Assembly (NCBI GenBank): GCA_017506175.1
Contig: JAFVNW010000088.1
Coordinates: 1-58,678 of the forward strand
Direction of reading: 5' to 3'
Source: Bacteroidales bacterium
GTDB taxonomy: Bacteria > Bacteroidota > Bacteroidia > Bacteroidales > WCHB1-69
Length of the DNA: 58,678 nt
How positions within the stretch are numbered: position 1 is the first letter of the stretch; every line of letters begins with the position of its first letter. A program made the translations under genes and the position numbers. The notes under the pieces were generated by a model. That model was not told the origin of the DNA. It made no database searches and saw only the letters and a program-made list of their open reading frames with translations. Positions 17,478 through 26,471 of the stretch are shown one piece after another.

Positions 17478-19274
17478 ATGCAGGGAACCAGACAGTTGCT
17501 TAAGAAGATCCTATTCAAGATAGCCACCCACAGCCCCATTATTGAAAAGGTGCTCAAGGTGCTGTCCGTGGTGATCTCTTTAGCTGCCATCTCCGCCATC
17601 ATTTTGGAACACGGCACCTACATCGAATCCAACCAGAGCAATTGGATCCGACTGATTGTAACTACTGCCTACATTTTTTACATATTGAAATTTTTTATCC
17701 GTTGGACATATTCCGGCAGTAAACCATTAAAGTATCTGAAAGAGAACATTTTGGACATCGTTGTCATTGTATTCTTTCTGCTTGCTTTTATCTTGTCACC
17801 GCAAATCAAACATCTGATGCGCGCTCCGGATGAAGTTTTTGTACACTACCGCAGGCTCTTCTTCCACATCTATTACGCGATCATCTTCCTCGTTGAAATA
17901 GCAAAAGGGAGTGCCATCCTGAAGAAAATCAACCTCAGCCCGCCGCTGCTGATGATGCTTTCATTCTTTGTTCTGATCTCCATCGGCACCTGCCTGCTCA
18001 TGCTGCCCAAAATGACAACGCACGGAATCACGTTCATCGATGCATTGTTTACTGCCACAAGCGCCAGTTGCGTTACCGGCCTGACCGTCGTCAACACGGC
18101 TACCACCTTTACTACTTCCGGACATATCGTGCTGATGCTCCTGATGCAATTCGGCGGTATGAGCATCTTATCGTTCGCAACCTTCTTCATCTCCTTTTTG
18201 TCGCACTCGTTCACCGGGCTTCGCTACCAATACATGGTCAAGGATATTCTTTCCACCAACCGGCTTTCCGACTCCTTCTCCTTTTTACGGGAAATCATTG
18301 TGGTGACTTTCGCCATTGAAGGGGTGGGGGCCATCTTGCTCTACATGTACTGGCAGACAACGGGACTCTTTGACACCCAAGGCGAGACCATCCTATTCGC
18401 TGTTTTCCATGCGATTTCCGCATTCAACAATGCGGGGTTCTCATTATGGCAAAACAATCTGATGGATTCGGCTATCATGGATAGTCATTTCCCACTGATG
18501 ATTATCATGATTCTGGTGTTTGTCGGCGGTATCGGCTATGTGGTCATCCGCGATTTCTTCGACCCCAACGTCATCCGCGAACGCAAGCGCAAACGATGGA
18601 AGAAACTGACCGACGGCACCCAAATCGCCCTTATCACTTCATTTGTCATTATTGCCGTCACCGCCGTACTCTTCTATGTTTTTGAATACAACAACACCCT
18701 CTCGGAAACATCCGGCTTCAACCGCATCTTCGCCGTCATCTTCCAATCGGTGGTAGCAAGAACAGCAGGTTTTAACATTGTGGATGTCAATCACTTGGCA
18801 ATCCCCACGTTGTTGGTTTTCATCATAGCCATGTTCATCGGAGCCTCTCCCGGCTCAACCGGCGGCGGCATCAAAACCACCACCTTCTTCGTCATCATCA
18901 AGTCCCTTTTTGCCACCATACGCGGTAAAAAAAGAATCGAGTTCAACAAGAAGACTATCCCGTTCAATTTGGTGGACAAAGCCTACTCCATCTTTGCCAT
19001 GTCGTTGATAATCATTATGATATCAACGATTATCATCGCTGCTATCGAGCCAATGATTCCGTTTAAGAACATTGTTTTTGAGACCACCTCCGCATTCACG
19101 ACCTGCGGACTTTCCACTGGCATCCTCGACCAATTCTCCATTGCAGGAAAAGCGGTTTTGACCTTCAACATGTACATCGGACGCATTGGCACACTTACCT
19201 TCGCCTACGCCTTGAGCAAGCGTGTCAAGGAGAGCAGACACGAGTACCCGGAGACCTATTTCATGGTCGGGTGA
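17478..19274 (+). CDS. TrkH/KtrB-family potassium transporter with extra N-terminal helices
   Basis: 598 residues, longer than KtrB (~450) or TrkH (~480). The last ~440 residues hold the four pore half-repeats: SASCVTGLTVV, AFNNAGFSL, ARTAGFNIVD and FTTCGLSTGI, each with the conserved Gly of the K+ filter. The first ~150 residues add about four membrane helices (around 28-46, 55-75, 92-110 and 128-148) that are not part of the transporter core and look like a separate sensor-like bundle. The regulator gene lies directly upstream. The family and cation specificity are clear; the role of the N-terminal bundle is unknown. Confidence 0.9.
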   Translation: MQGTRQLLKKILFKIATHSPIIEKVLKVLSVVISLAAISAIILEHGTYIESNQSNWIRLIVTTAYIFYILKFFIRWTYSGSKPLKYLKENILDIVVIVFFLLAFILSPQIKHLMRAPDEVFVHYRRLFFHIYYAIIFLVEIAKGSAILKKINLSPPLLMMLSFFVLISIGTCLLMLPKMTTHGITFIDALFTATSASCVTGLTVVNTATTFTTSGHIVLMLLMQFGGMSILSFATFFISFLSHSFTGLRYQYMVKDILSTNRLSDSFSFLREIIVVTFAIEGVGAILLYMYWQTTGLFDTQGETILFAVFHAISAFNNAGFSLWQNNLMDSAIMDSHFPLMIIMILVFVGGIGYVVIRDFFDPNVIRERKRKRWKKLTDGTQIALITSFVIIAVTAVLFYVFEYNNTLSETSGFNRIFAVIFQSVVARTAGFNIVDVNHLAIPTLLVFIIAMFIGASPGSTGGGIKTTTFFVIIKSLFATIRGKKRIEFNKKTIPFNLVDKAYSIFAMSLIIIMISTIIIAAIEPMIPFKNIVFETTSAFTTCGLSTGILDQFSIAGKAVLTFNMYIGRIGTLTFAYALSKRVKESRHEYPETYFMVG

Positions 19275-19438
19275 AAACTGATTGTGAACCAAGTTTTACA
19301 AACTGCAGAATTTGGGAAAACAAGGCGTATTTTGTGCGTCCGCACCAGGTTTCCCCTTCCCTAATCACTTCCATAATGGAGCGGTGAATCTTTTGGAATC
19401 GACAATATTTATTTTGTACGTGATTCATTAAAAAGTTG

Positions 19439-19446
19439 TACTTTTG
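19439..19446 (+). promoter_or_regulatory. Bacteroidota -7 promoter box
   Basis: TACTTTTG followed by CGCC, 23 nt before the start at 19470, with a TTG about 22 bp upstream as a possible -33 element. Confidence 0.7.
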
Positions 19447-19469
19447 CGCCTAATTTTTTTGAAAGAAAA

Positions 19470-20663
19470 ATGGAACAGGAAAATCCGACTGTGCCTAAGA
19501 AACAGTCTATGTGGAAATCATGGAAAACGCTGACATTAGCTTCTAAAACCTTCCTGATTTTCATCATCGTTTTTGCCTTGATTGGTTTGGGGATTTGTGG
19601 GGTGTGGGTGCTTTACCAAACCGGCATTATGAACAATTCGGGCGGTATTGACAAGAACAACCGCTATCTAGCCGACTACAAAAGCCGCGTGAAAATCGTT
19701 GACAGCAACGATATTTACGAAGCTGATTTACAGAATTATATCAGTCTGGCCATGCTCAACAAGGTTTATCCTGTGAACGCGAAGCTGATTTACAAGGCCA
19801 GCAAGACCACCCCCAGCCCAGAGGCCATTGACCGTATGCTCTACGCCGCCAATCTGTACTTAAAGGACAACAGCAAGGGCAAGCAGTATCAGCAGATGAT
19901 GGACGAGGTGGAAGCGCTCTTCAAGAAATACAACCCCAAGCCTTCAGACGAGAACCTAATTCCGTGGATGAACGATTCTGGGTGGGTGGTCCTGAAATTG
20001 GCACTGACCAAAGATGCGGACAAGATCAAGCAAGCGGCGGAGTTGACTGGCGTGGATGCCCGCCTGATTGCCGCCTGCACCGTGGGTGAACAAATCCGGC
20101 TGTTCAACTCCAAGCGCGAGGATGTAAAACGCTACCTCGGCCCCGCCGTCCTCAGCGTGCAGTCGCAATTTTCGTACGGAGTCAACGGCATCAAGGACTT
20201 CACCGCCGCGCAGGTGGAACGCAATCTGAAAGACCCGAAATCCCCGTTTTATATGGGCAAAAAATACGAAAACATCCTGGACTACGACACCGTGGATGTT
20301 GGCGTTGTAACCACCATCGAGGACAGCGTGCTCATTGAGAAGTCAGGGATCCAGGCCAAGCGCTTCAAACGCCTCGCCGACCGCGACCACCTCTACTCCT
20401 TCATCTACACCGGCTGTATCCTGCACCAGACGATGATGCAATGGAAGAATGCCGGCTACGACATTTCCAACCGCCCCGACATCCTTTGCACCCTCTTCAA
20501 CCTCGGATTCCAGGCCTCCAAACCGAACCCCGAACCGCGTTGCGGTGGCAGCCACATCTCCGTCGGAGGGCGCATCTACACCTTCGGTGTCATCGGCAAC
20601 GACTTCTTCTACTCAGGTGAACTTTCCGAAGTGTTCCCAATGCCCGATAAAATCTTCAAATAG
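19470..20663 (+). CDS. membrane-anchored protein, possible lysozyme-like fold (DUF1402-like)
   Basis: 397 residues. A cytoplasmic Lys-rich N-terminus (1-25) is followed by one membrane helix (about 28-52), and the rest is predicted to be periplasmic. The region DARLIAACTVGEQIRLFNSK and FSYGVNGIKDFTAAQVERNL recalls DUF1402 proteins, in which a Glu after the A-x-x-x-E pattern and the Y-G-x-x-G-I-K segment occupy places like those of lytic transglycosylases. Enzyme activity is only a suggestion. The gene is monocistronic with its own promoter. Confidence 0.66.
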   Translation: MEQENPTVPKKQSMWKSWKTLTLASKTFLIFIIVFALIGLGICGVWVLYQTGIMNNSGGIDKNNRYLADYKSRVKIVDSNDIYEADLQNYISLAMLNKVYPVNAKLIYKASKTTPSPEAIDRMLYAANLYLKDNSKGKQYQQMMDEVEALFKKYNPKPSDENLIPWMNDSGWVVLKLALTKDADKIKQAAELTGVDARLIAACTVGEQIRLFNSKREDVKRYLGPAVLSVQSQFSYGVNGIKDFTAAQVERNLKDPKSPFYMGKKYENILDYDTVDVGVVTTIEDSVLIEKSGIQAKRFKRLADRDHLYSFIYTGCILHQTMMQWKNAGYDISNRPDILCTLFNLGFQASKPNPEPRCGGSHISVGGRIYTFGVIGNDFFYSGELSEVFPMPDKIFK

Positions 20664-20730
20664 CAGCTCCTAACCACTGACTGCAGCGATTATGAATTTT
20701 CAAATATTAATCCTCAATTAAAATAAAGCT

Positions 20731-21963
20731 ATGGAAATTATCTCCAACAGAGTACGTAACATGGCGGCTTCCGAAACGCTGGCCATGACCCAAACGGCCC
20801 GCGAACTGAAGGAAGCTGGCAAAGACGTGATCAGTTTAAGCATCGGCGAACCCGATTTCAACACTCCTGAAGAGGTGAAAGAGGCTGCCAAACAAGCCAT
20901 CGACGAAAACTGGACCCACTATCCGCCGGTACCTGGCTACCCCGAACTGAAAAAAGCCATCTGCGCAAAATTCAAACGCGACAACAATCTGGACTATACC
21001 CCCGACCAAATTATCGTTTCCACTGGCGCAAAACAATCTATTTATCAAGTAGTTATGGCTTTAGTCAATCCCGATGACGAGGTAATCATCCCCGCTCCCT
21101 TCTGGGTGTCATACAAAGCCATCGTGCAATTGGCTGAGGGCAAGTCGGTTTACATCCAAACCAAAATCGAGAACGACTTCAAGGTGACACCAGAGCAACT
21201 CCGCGCCGCCATCACCCCAAAAACCAAAATGATGATTTTCAGCAGTCCGTCCAACCCAACCGGCATGCTCTACTCGCACGATGAGCTCAAGGCTCTGGCC
21301 GAAGTGCTGCGCGATTACCCCAACATCTTCGTCGTTGCAGACGAAATCTACGAGCACATCAACTTTGAGGGCAAACACGAGAGCATGGCCCAGTTCGATT
21401 GGATGAAAGAACGCACCATCACGGTGAATGGCGTGGCCAAAGGATTCGCCATGACCGGTTGGCGCATCGGATTCATCGGTGCACCCGTGGCCATCGCCAA
21501 AGCCTGCAACAAACTGCAGGGCCAGGTTACTTCCGCCACCTGCTCCATTGCCCAACGCGCCACCATCAAGGCCATGGAGATGGACCCGAAAACCTCCAAG
21601 GACATCATTGAGATGCGAAACATCTTCATGAAACGTCGCGACATGGTATTCGAACTGCTCCAACAAGTGCCCGGCTTCAAGGTCCGCCTGCCCAAGGGCG
21701 CCTTCTACTTCTTCCCCGAAGTATCAAGTTTGTACGGCAAAAATGTACCCGCCGATTCCGCCTTCGCACAAAAATACGGCAAAACCAAAATTGAAAACTC
21801 CACCGATTTCTGCATGTATATCCTTTACGATGCAAACGTGGCACTGGTTATGGGCAGCGCTTTCGGCGATGACAAATGCGTCCGTTTGTCCTACGCAACT
21901 TCCGAAGACAAACTTCGCGAAGCTGTCAAAAGAATCAAAACTGCCGTCGAAAACATGAAATAA
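20731..21963 (+). CDS. aspC: pyridoxal-phosphate aminotransferase, aspartate type
   Basis: 410 residues, class I/II fold. LSIGEPDFNTPEEVKEAAKQ, the PLP-binding VVADEIYEHINFEG and the Schiff-base lysine K237 in NGVAKGFAMTGWRIGF match aspartate aminotransferases of the type Ib (AspAT) group. It transfers amino groups between aspartate and 2-oxoglutarate, though related substrates cannot be excluded. It is monocistronic and ends in a strong hairpin. Confidence 0.92.
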   Translation: MEIISNRVRNMAASETLAMTQTARELKEAGKDVISLSIGEPDFNTPEEVKEAAKQAIDENWTHYPPVPGYPELKKAICAKFKRDNNLDYTPDQIIVSTGAKQSIYQVVMALVNPDDEVIIPAPFWVSYKAIVQLAEGKSVYIQTKIENDFKVTPEQLRAAITPKTKMMIFSSPSNPTGMLYSHDELKALAEVLRDYPNIFVVADEIYEHINFEGKHESMAQFDWMKERTITVNGVAKGFAMTGWRIGFIGAPVAIAKACNKLQGQVTSATCSIAQRATIKAMEMDPKTSKDIIEMRNIFMKRRDMVFELLQQVPGFKVRLPKGAFYFFPEVSSLYGKNVPADSAFAQKYGKTKIENSTDFCMYILYDANVALVMGSAFGDDKCVRLSYATSEDKLREAVKRIKTAVENMK

Positions 21964-21976
21964 TGCTGTTATGAAC

Positions 21977-22055
21977 AAGGAACAGTGAATAGAATAGGAC
22001 TCTTTGGATTTTTCCATAAAGACTTGATTTTCAATCCACTGTTCCTTTTCTTTTT
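21977..22055 (+). terminator. probable terminator of aspC, long hairpin
   Basis: Arms AAGGAACAGTG (21977-21987) and CACTGTTCCTT (22037-22047) pair perfectly and are followed by a T-rich tract (TTTCTTTTTCTTC). A weaker inner stem sits in the loop. The outer stem is unusually long-ranged for a terminator. Confidence 0.6.
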
Positions 22056-22149
22056 CTTCTTTATCCCTGAGAGCATAGCAGCTTTCCTCTCCTATCGAGC
22101 CTTTGAAAAATAAATTTCAATCGTATGTTGCGCGTTATAAAAAAAGTTG

Positions 22150-22157
22150 TATTTTTG
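22150..22157 (+). promoter_or_regulatory. Bacteroidota -7 promoter box for rpmH
   Basis: TATTTTTG followed by CAG, with a TTG at 22128-22130, 19 bp upstream: a near-perfect -33/-7 pair. Confidence 0.8.
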
Positions 22158-22195
22158 CAGTCCGTTTTTTAAGGAAATAAAAAAAATAAAATAAG

Positions 22196-22354
22196 ATGAA
22201 AAGAACATTCCAACCGTCCAACAGAAGACGTAAAAACAAACATGGTTTCAGAGAAAGAATGGCAACTGCGAACGGTCGTAGAGTTTTGGCTGCACGTCGT
22301 GCAAAAGGCAGAAAAAAACTGACCGTTTCTGACGAACCCATGGGCAGAAAATAA
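22196..22354 (+). CDS. rpmH: 50S ribosomal protein L34
   Basis: 52 residues starting [20 protein letters not shown] and continuing [20 protein letters not shown], the unmistakable L34 pattern of Arg/Lys-rich helices. It ends VSDEPMGRK, a short extension typical of Bacteroidota. L34 sits in the large ribosomal subunit near the 23S rRNA. The usual rnpA-yidC neighbours are absent. Too short for ordinary gene-length cut-offs but certain. Confidence 0.98.
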   Translation: MKRTFQPSNRRRKNKHGFRERMATANGRRVLAARRAKGRKKLTVSDEPMGRK

Positions 22355-22382
22355 TACTGATTTTTTCGGTATTGCAAAAGGG

Positions 22383-22409
22383 AGAAGGCTTTATGTCTTC
22401 TTTTTTTTG
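22383..22409 (+). terminator. weak terminator after rpmH
   Basis: A short stem AGAAG / CTTCT (22383-22387 and 22397-22401) runs into eight T. It directly abuts the promoter of the next gene. Confidence 0.4.
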
Positions 22410-22417
22410 TATTTTCG
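22410..22417 (+). promoter_or_regulatory. possible -7 promoter box before the PpiC/SurA gene
   Basis: TATTTTCG, one mismatch from TAnnTTTG, 23 nt before the start at 22440. Confidence 0.45.
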
Positions 22418-22439
22418 CGACCGAAATCTGAAATGACGA

Positions 22440-23792
22440 ATGAAAAAAGTCTTAGTCGCTATTTTGTTTATAATCATTGGGTTACACACTTCTTTTGCCC
22501 AACCTTCCAATGTAGTGGATGAAATCATCGCCATTGTCGGCGGAGAAATCATCACTCGGTCGGAATTGGAAAAGGAGTATGCCACCTATGCTGCGCAATA
22601 TAACGTCATGGACAATGAGGAGGAGACGAGATGCCTGTTGTTCAGCTACCTTCTTCGCCAAAAACTCTACCAGCACCAGTCGGAAATCGACAGTTTGGTT
22701 TTCACCGACCAAGAGGTGGACGCCCGCGTCAACTACCAACTCAATTATTGGTTGGGGCAAGTAGGTGGGAATGAGAAGATTATAGAGGATGCCTACCACA
22801 AGACGATGTTGGAAATCAAGAAGGACTTGCGTGAAGTGGTCCGCAACCAGATGATTGCCGACAAAGTGCAGCAGAACATCACTGAAGGAGTCACCATTAC
22901 GCCCTCGGAGGTGAAGCGCTTTTACGACAGAATCCCCTACGACAGTTTGCCGACAGTACAGCCGGAATACGAGTTTGGTCATATCGTAAAACTGCCACCG
23001 GTAAGCGAAGAGGAAATCGCGAACATCAAATCGCGCCTCAACGAATACCGCGAACGCGTGCTCCGCGGGGAGAAATTCTCGATGCTGGCCCGCCTCTATT
23101 CCGATGACCCCGGCTCCGCATCCAAGGGCGGAGAACTCGGCTTCGTGGAACGAGGCACCCTCTACCCCGAATTCGAGGCCGTAGCCTTCAATCTCAAATC
23201 CGGCGAAATCTCCCAAATCGTTCAAACCAAAGCTGGCTACCACATCATCCAAATGATTGAACGCCGCGGCGACAAAATCAATGTCGCACACATCCTCCTC
23301 CAGCCCAAACCTTCTGCAGATGAACAAGTTAAAGCCATCGAATACCTCGACAGCATCCGCAATGTCATCATTTCCGAAAAGATGGACTTCAGCGAAGCCG
23401 CCAAAAAATTCTCTGATGACTTGAACAAAAACAGCGGCGGCTGGGTGGTCAACCCCTACAACAACTCATACAAATTCGAGAAAGAATCCATCGAAGCCTC
23501 CACCTTCGCAACCATCAACAAACTCATACCCGGCGAATACTCCGAACCTGTCGCCTACGTGACAGAGGATGGCAAAATGGCATACCGACTCCTCTATCTC
23601 CGCACCAAAGTCGCCGCCCACAAACCCAACCTGAAGGAAGACTACGACCTGATTAAAAACGCTGCCCTCGAAGAAAAAAAACAAAAACTCGTCAACGAGT
23701 GGCTGCTTGAAAAGGTGAAAACGACCAATATCAAAATCAACGAGAATTACAAAAGTTGCCCGTTCATCAAGGAATGGGGCATTCTCCAATAA
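22440..23792 (+). CDS. surA: SurA/PpiC-type periplasmic peptidyl-prolyl isomerase
   Basis: 450 residues. A signal peptide (VLVAILFIIIGLHTSFA, cut before QPS) leads into a SurA N-terminal domain (about 25-155: VVDEIIAIVGGEIITRSELE) and two parvulin domains: the first around residues 175-280 (FSMLARLYSDDPGSASKGGE and LGFVERGTLYPEFEA), the second around 285-385 (HILLQPKP, KKFSDDLNKNSGGWVVNP). SurA escorts outer-membrane proteins through the periplasm. Followed at 10 bp by moxR. Confidence 0.9.
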   Translation: MKKVLVAILFIIIGLHTSFAQPSNVVDEIIAIVGGEIITRSELEKEYATYAAQYNVMDNEEETRCLLFSYLLRQKLYQHQSEIDSLVFTDQEVDARVNYQLNYWLGQVGGNEKIIEDAYHKTMLEIKKDLREVVRNQMIADKVQQNITEGVTITPSEVKRFYDRIPYDSLPTVQPEYEFGHIVKLPPVSEEEIANIKSRLNEYRERVLRGEKFSMLARLYSDDPGSASKGGELGFVERGTLYPEFEAVAFNLKSGEISQIVQTKAGYHIIQMIERRGDKINVAHILLQPKPSADEQVKAIEYLDSIRNVIISEKMDFSEAAKKFSDDLNKNSGGWVVNPYNNSYKFEKESIEASTFATINKLIPGEYSEPVAYVTEDGKMAYRLLYLRTKVAAHKPNLKEDYDLIKNAALEEKKQKLVNEWLLEKVKTTNIKINENYKSCPFIKEWGILQ

Positions 23793-23802
23793 AATACGAA
23801 CT

Positions 23803-24780
23803 ATGACAGACCTGAATTTTAAAGATGATGTGGAAGCCATCCAGGCTTTTGTGGAAAAATACGCCAACCTCCGAAAGGAAATCGCCAAGGTGATTGTTGG
23901 ACAGGATGAGGTCATCAAAAATATCCTGATGGTGATGTTCAGCCGCAGCCACGCACTGCTCATCGGTGTACCTGGATTGGCTAAAACATTGATGATCACT
24001 ACAATAGCAAAAACCATCAACTTGTCGTACAATCGTATCCAGTTCACACCCGACCTTATGCCATCCGATATTATGGGCACGGAAATTCTGGACGAGAACC
24101 GCAAGTTCAAATTCGTGAAGGGCCCCATTTTCGCTAACATCGTTTTGGCGGACGAGATCAACCGTACCCCTCCGAAAACCCAGTCTGCACTACTTGAAGC
24201 CATGCAGGAACGCTCCGTCAGTATGAACGGCGTAACTTACCAATTGCCCGACCCGTTTTTCGTACTTGCCACCCAAAACCCGATTGAGCAAGAGGGAACC
24301 TACCCCCTGCCGGAAGCCCAACAGGACCGCTTCATGTTCAACATCATGCTCGACTATCCTGAATTCAAGGACGAAGTGGATATCGTGAAATCCACTATTC
24401 ACGGGGCAATGAACGAACCGAACCAGATTCTGACCATGGAAGAGATCATTTTCTACCAGAAACTGCTCCAAAAAGTGCCGATTTCCGACAACGTATATCA
24501 ATACGCCGTCAATCTGGCTACGATGACCCGCCCGCACACGCCTCAGGCACACCCGTGGGCAAACGACTACCTCGCTTGGGGAGCTGGCCCACGCGCCTCG
24601 CAGTTCCTCATCATCGGTGCCAGAACCCACGCCATCATCGAAGGCAAATACTCGCCCGACATCGAGGACGTGCGCGCAGTGGCCGTCAACATTCTGCGAC
24701 ACCGCATCATCAAGAACTACAAGGCTGAGGCTGAGGGAATTACAATCGAAGACATTATCAACAAACTGATGCACGCCTAA
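23803..24780 (+). CDS. MoxR-family AAA+ ATPase
   Basis: 325 residues. Walker A GVPGLAKT (about 57-64), Walker B VLADEINRTPPKTQSALLEA (about 109-128) and sensor/arginine motifs (TQNPIEQEGTYPLPEAQQDR) are of the MoxR class, with the lid domain at the C-terminus. MoxR ATPases act as chaperones with DUF58 and VWA proteins. The DUF58 protein at 15085 could be a partner although it is 8 kb away. Stop overlaps the next ATG by one base (TAATG). Confidence 0.93.
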   Translation: MTDLNFKDDVEAIQAFVEKYANLRKEIAKVIVGQDEVIKNILMVMFSRSHALLIGVPGLAKTLMITTIAKTINLSYNRIQFTPDLMPSDIMGTEILDENRKFKFVKGPIFANIVLADEINRTPPKTQSALLEAMQERSVSMNGVTYQLPDPFFVLATQNPIEQEGTYPLPEAQQDRFMFNIMLDYPEFKDEVDIVKSTIHGAMNEPNQILTMEEIIFYQKLLQKVPISDNVYQYAVNLATMTRPHTPQAHPWANDYLAWGAGPRASQFLIIGARTHAIIEGKYSPDIEDVRAVAVNILRHRIIKNYKAEAEGITIEDIINKLMHA

Positions 24781-25940
24781 TGCTTTTCAAGGACGTAATG
24801 GTGGACGAAGGGCTGAAAAAACAGCTCGTGATGCTGGCGGATGAGAACCGCATCAGCCACGCGCAGCTTTTCTTGGGCAAAAAAGGCACCCACAGCTTCG
24901 CTTTGGCCGTCGCATTCGCACAATACATATCCTGCTCCAACCGCCACGATGGCGACTCCTGCGGGAAATGCCCTTCCTGCCTGATGTTTGAGAAACTACA
25001 ACATCCCGACCTCCATCTCATCTTCCCGAATTGTACCACCAAAGAAGTCAAGAAAGACAATGATTCAAAGCAATTTATGAGTCAGTTCCGCGATTTTGTG
25101 TTCGCTCACAACTATCATATCGACTTCGATGATTGGGTGAAGGAAATGCAAAGCGAAAACAAGCAGATCTCCATCAACATCCGCGACTGCTCCAATATTA
25201 TCCAACAGAATGACATCCGCTCCTATCAGGGCGGCTACAAAATCTACATTCTTTGGAAGGCAGAAAAACTCCATTACACCGCCGCCCCAAAATTGCTAAA
25301 GACCTTGGAAGAGCCTGAAAACAAGACACTTTTCCTTCTTTTGGCTGAAAGCAGCGACCAGATACTCCCCACCATCCTGTCGAGAACACAGCTGGTTAAA
25401 ATTCCGCCGCTGAAAGAAAATGTCATCCGCCAGCATTTGGTAAACGACGAACATATAGACGAAAAGGTTGCCGCCGATTTCGCCGCCATATCCGAGGGAA
25501 GCTACACAAAAGCTTTGGGTCTCATCAAAAAACAAGATGAATTGCACCATCTGCTTAAGCAGTATGATAATTTGTTAAAGAGCTTGAACGCATACGTCAC
25601 CAACGCCGATTTAACTGCTATGAATTATTTGGAAATTCAGAATATGTTCGGCGAAATCATCAAGGAGGGACGCGAAAAACAGAAGCAGTTCATCAACTAT
25701 CTTTCGCGAATGTTCCGCAACGAGCTGCTGCTCCATCAAAAAAGCGAACATCTGGTGAAGGCAATGGCGGCGGAACATGAAATTCTGGAACGCTACAAGA
25801 TCTTGTTCACGGTGAAAAATGCCGCCCCCCTGCTCAACGAATGCAACCGTGCCCTCTACCATATCGAAAGAAATGTGAGTGCCAAATTGATTTTTACCGA
25901 TTTGTATTTCAAGATGGCCGCCGCATTTGCCAAGCGCTAA
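24780..25940 (+). CDS. holB: DNA polymerase III delta-prime subunit
   Basis: 386 residues. The N-terminal AAA-like region has HAQLFLGKKGTHSFALAVAF, where the Walker A is degenerate (no GKT/S), as in delta-prime, which does not bind ATP. A zinc cluster CSNRHDGDSCGKCPSC (about 43-58) follows. Then come KIYILWKAEKLHYTAAPKLL and KTLEEPENKTLFLLLAES, in which the usual SRC motif is replaced by ILSRTQLVKIP. It loads the sliding clamp during replication. It starts inside the moxR stop codon. Confidence 0.88.
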   Translation: MLFKDVMVDEGLKKQLVMLADENRISHAQLFLGKKGTHSFALAVAFAQYISCSNRHDGDSCGKCPSCLMFEKLQHPDLHLIFPNCTTKEVKKDNDSKQFMSQFRDFVFAHNYHIDFDDWVKEMQSENKQISINIRDCSNIIQQNDIRSYQGGYKIYILWKAEKLHYTAAPKLLKTLEEPENKTLFLLLAESSDQILPTILSRTQLVKIPPLKENVIRQHLVNDEHIDEKVAADFAAISEGSYTKALGLIKKQDELHHLLKQYDNLLKSLNAYVTNADLTAMNYLEIQNMFGEIIKEGREKQKQFINYLSRMFRNELLLHQKSEHLVKAMAAEHEILERYKILFTVKNAAPLLNECNRALYHIERNVSAKLIFTDLYFKMAAAFAKR

Positions 25941-25958
25941 TCAGTACTTTTTCTCAAT

Positions 25959-26441
25959 ATGCTCAAATTCCCAATTAAGGTTTTTACTGAAAACGATTTT
26001 CAAATCATTGAAGACCAACAATCTTTTGATGAATTACTGAAAGAATTCGAGTTTATTCGTGCAGCAGGCGGGATAGTCAGAAACGAAAAGGGCGAAATCC
26101 TGATGATTTTCAGAAGAGGCAAGTGGGACTTTCCGAAAGGAAAAGTAGAGGCTGGGGAAGACAATTCTACCGCCGCCTTGCGCGAAGTGCGCGAAGAAAC
26201 AGGCGTGACCGCGAGAATCACAGAAGGAAAGACCATTTCCATCTTCCATACCTACGATACATACGGCCCAAAAATGTTAAAAGAAACCGTTTGGTTCCCA
26301 ATGCGCGCTTTATCCCAACAAAACCTCACTCCGCAAACCGAAGAAGAGATTGCCCAAGCCGTCTGGATTCCCGCCGAAAAGATCAACGAACTGCTACAAG
26401 CGTCATACGCTTCCCTGCAAGAGTTGGGAAAACTTCTATAA
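25959..26441 (+). CDS. Nudix hydrolase
   Basis: 160 residues. The Nudix box is complete: GKVEAGEDNSTAALREVREE followed by TGV, matching G-x5-E-x7-R-E-x2-E-E-x-G-V, in the middle of the protein (about residues 61-83). The first 35 residues are a short extension before the strand AGGIVRNEKGEILMIFRRGK. The substrate (a nucleoside diphosphate derivative) cannot be assigned. It follows holB by 18 bp. Confidence 0.92.
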   Translation: MLKFPIKVFTENDFQIIEDQQSFDELLKEFEFIRAAGGIVRNEKGEILMIFRRGKWDFPKGKVEAGEDNSTAALREVREETGVTARITEGKTISIFHTYDTYGPKMLKETVWFPMRALSQQNLTPQTEEEIAQAVWIPAEKINELLQASYASLQELGKLL

Positions 26442-26471
26442 CAAATTGATAATTAATTATATAGAGGTCAA

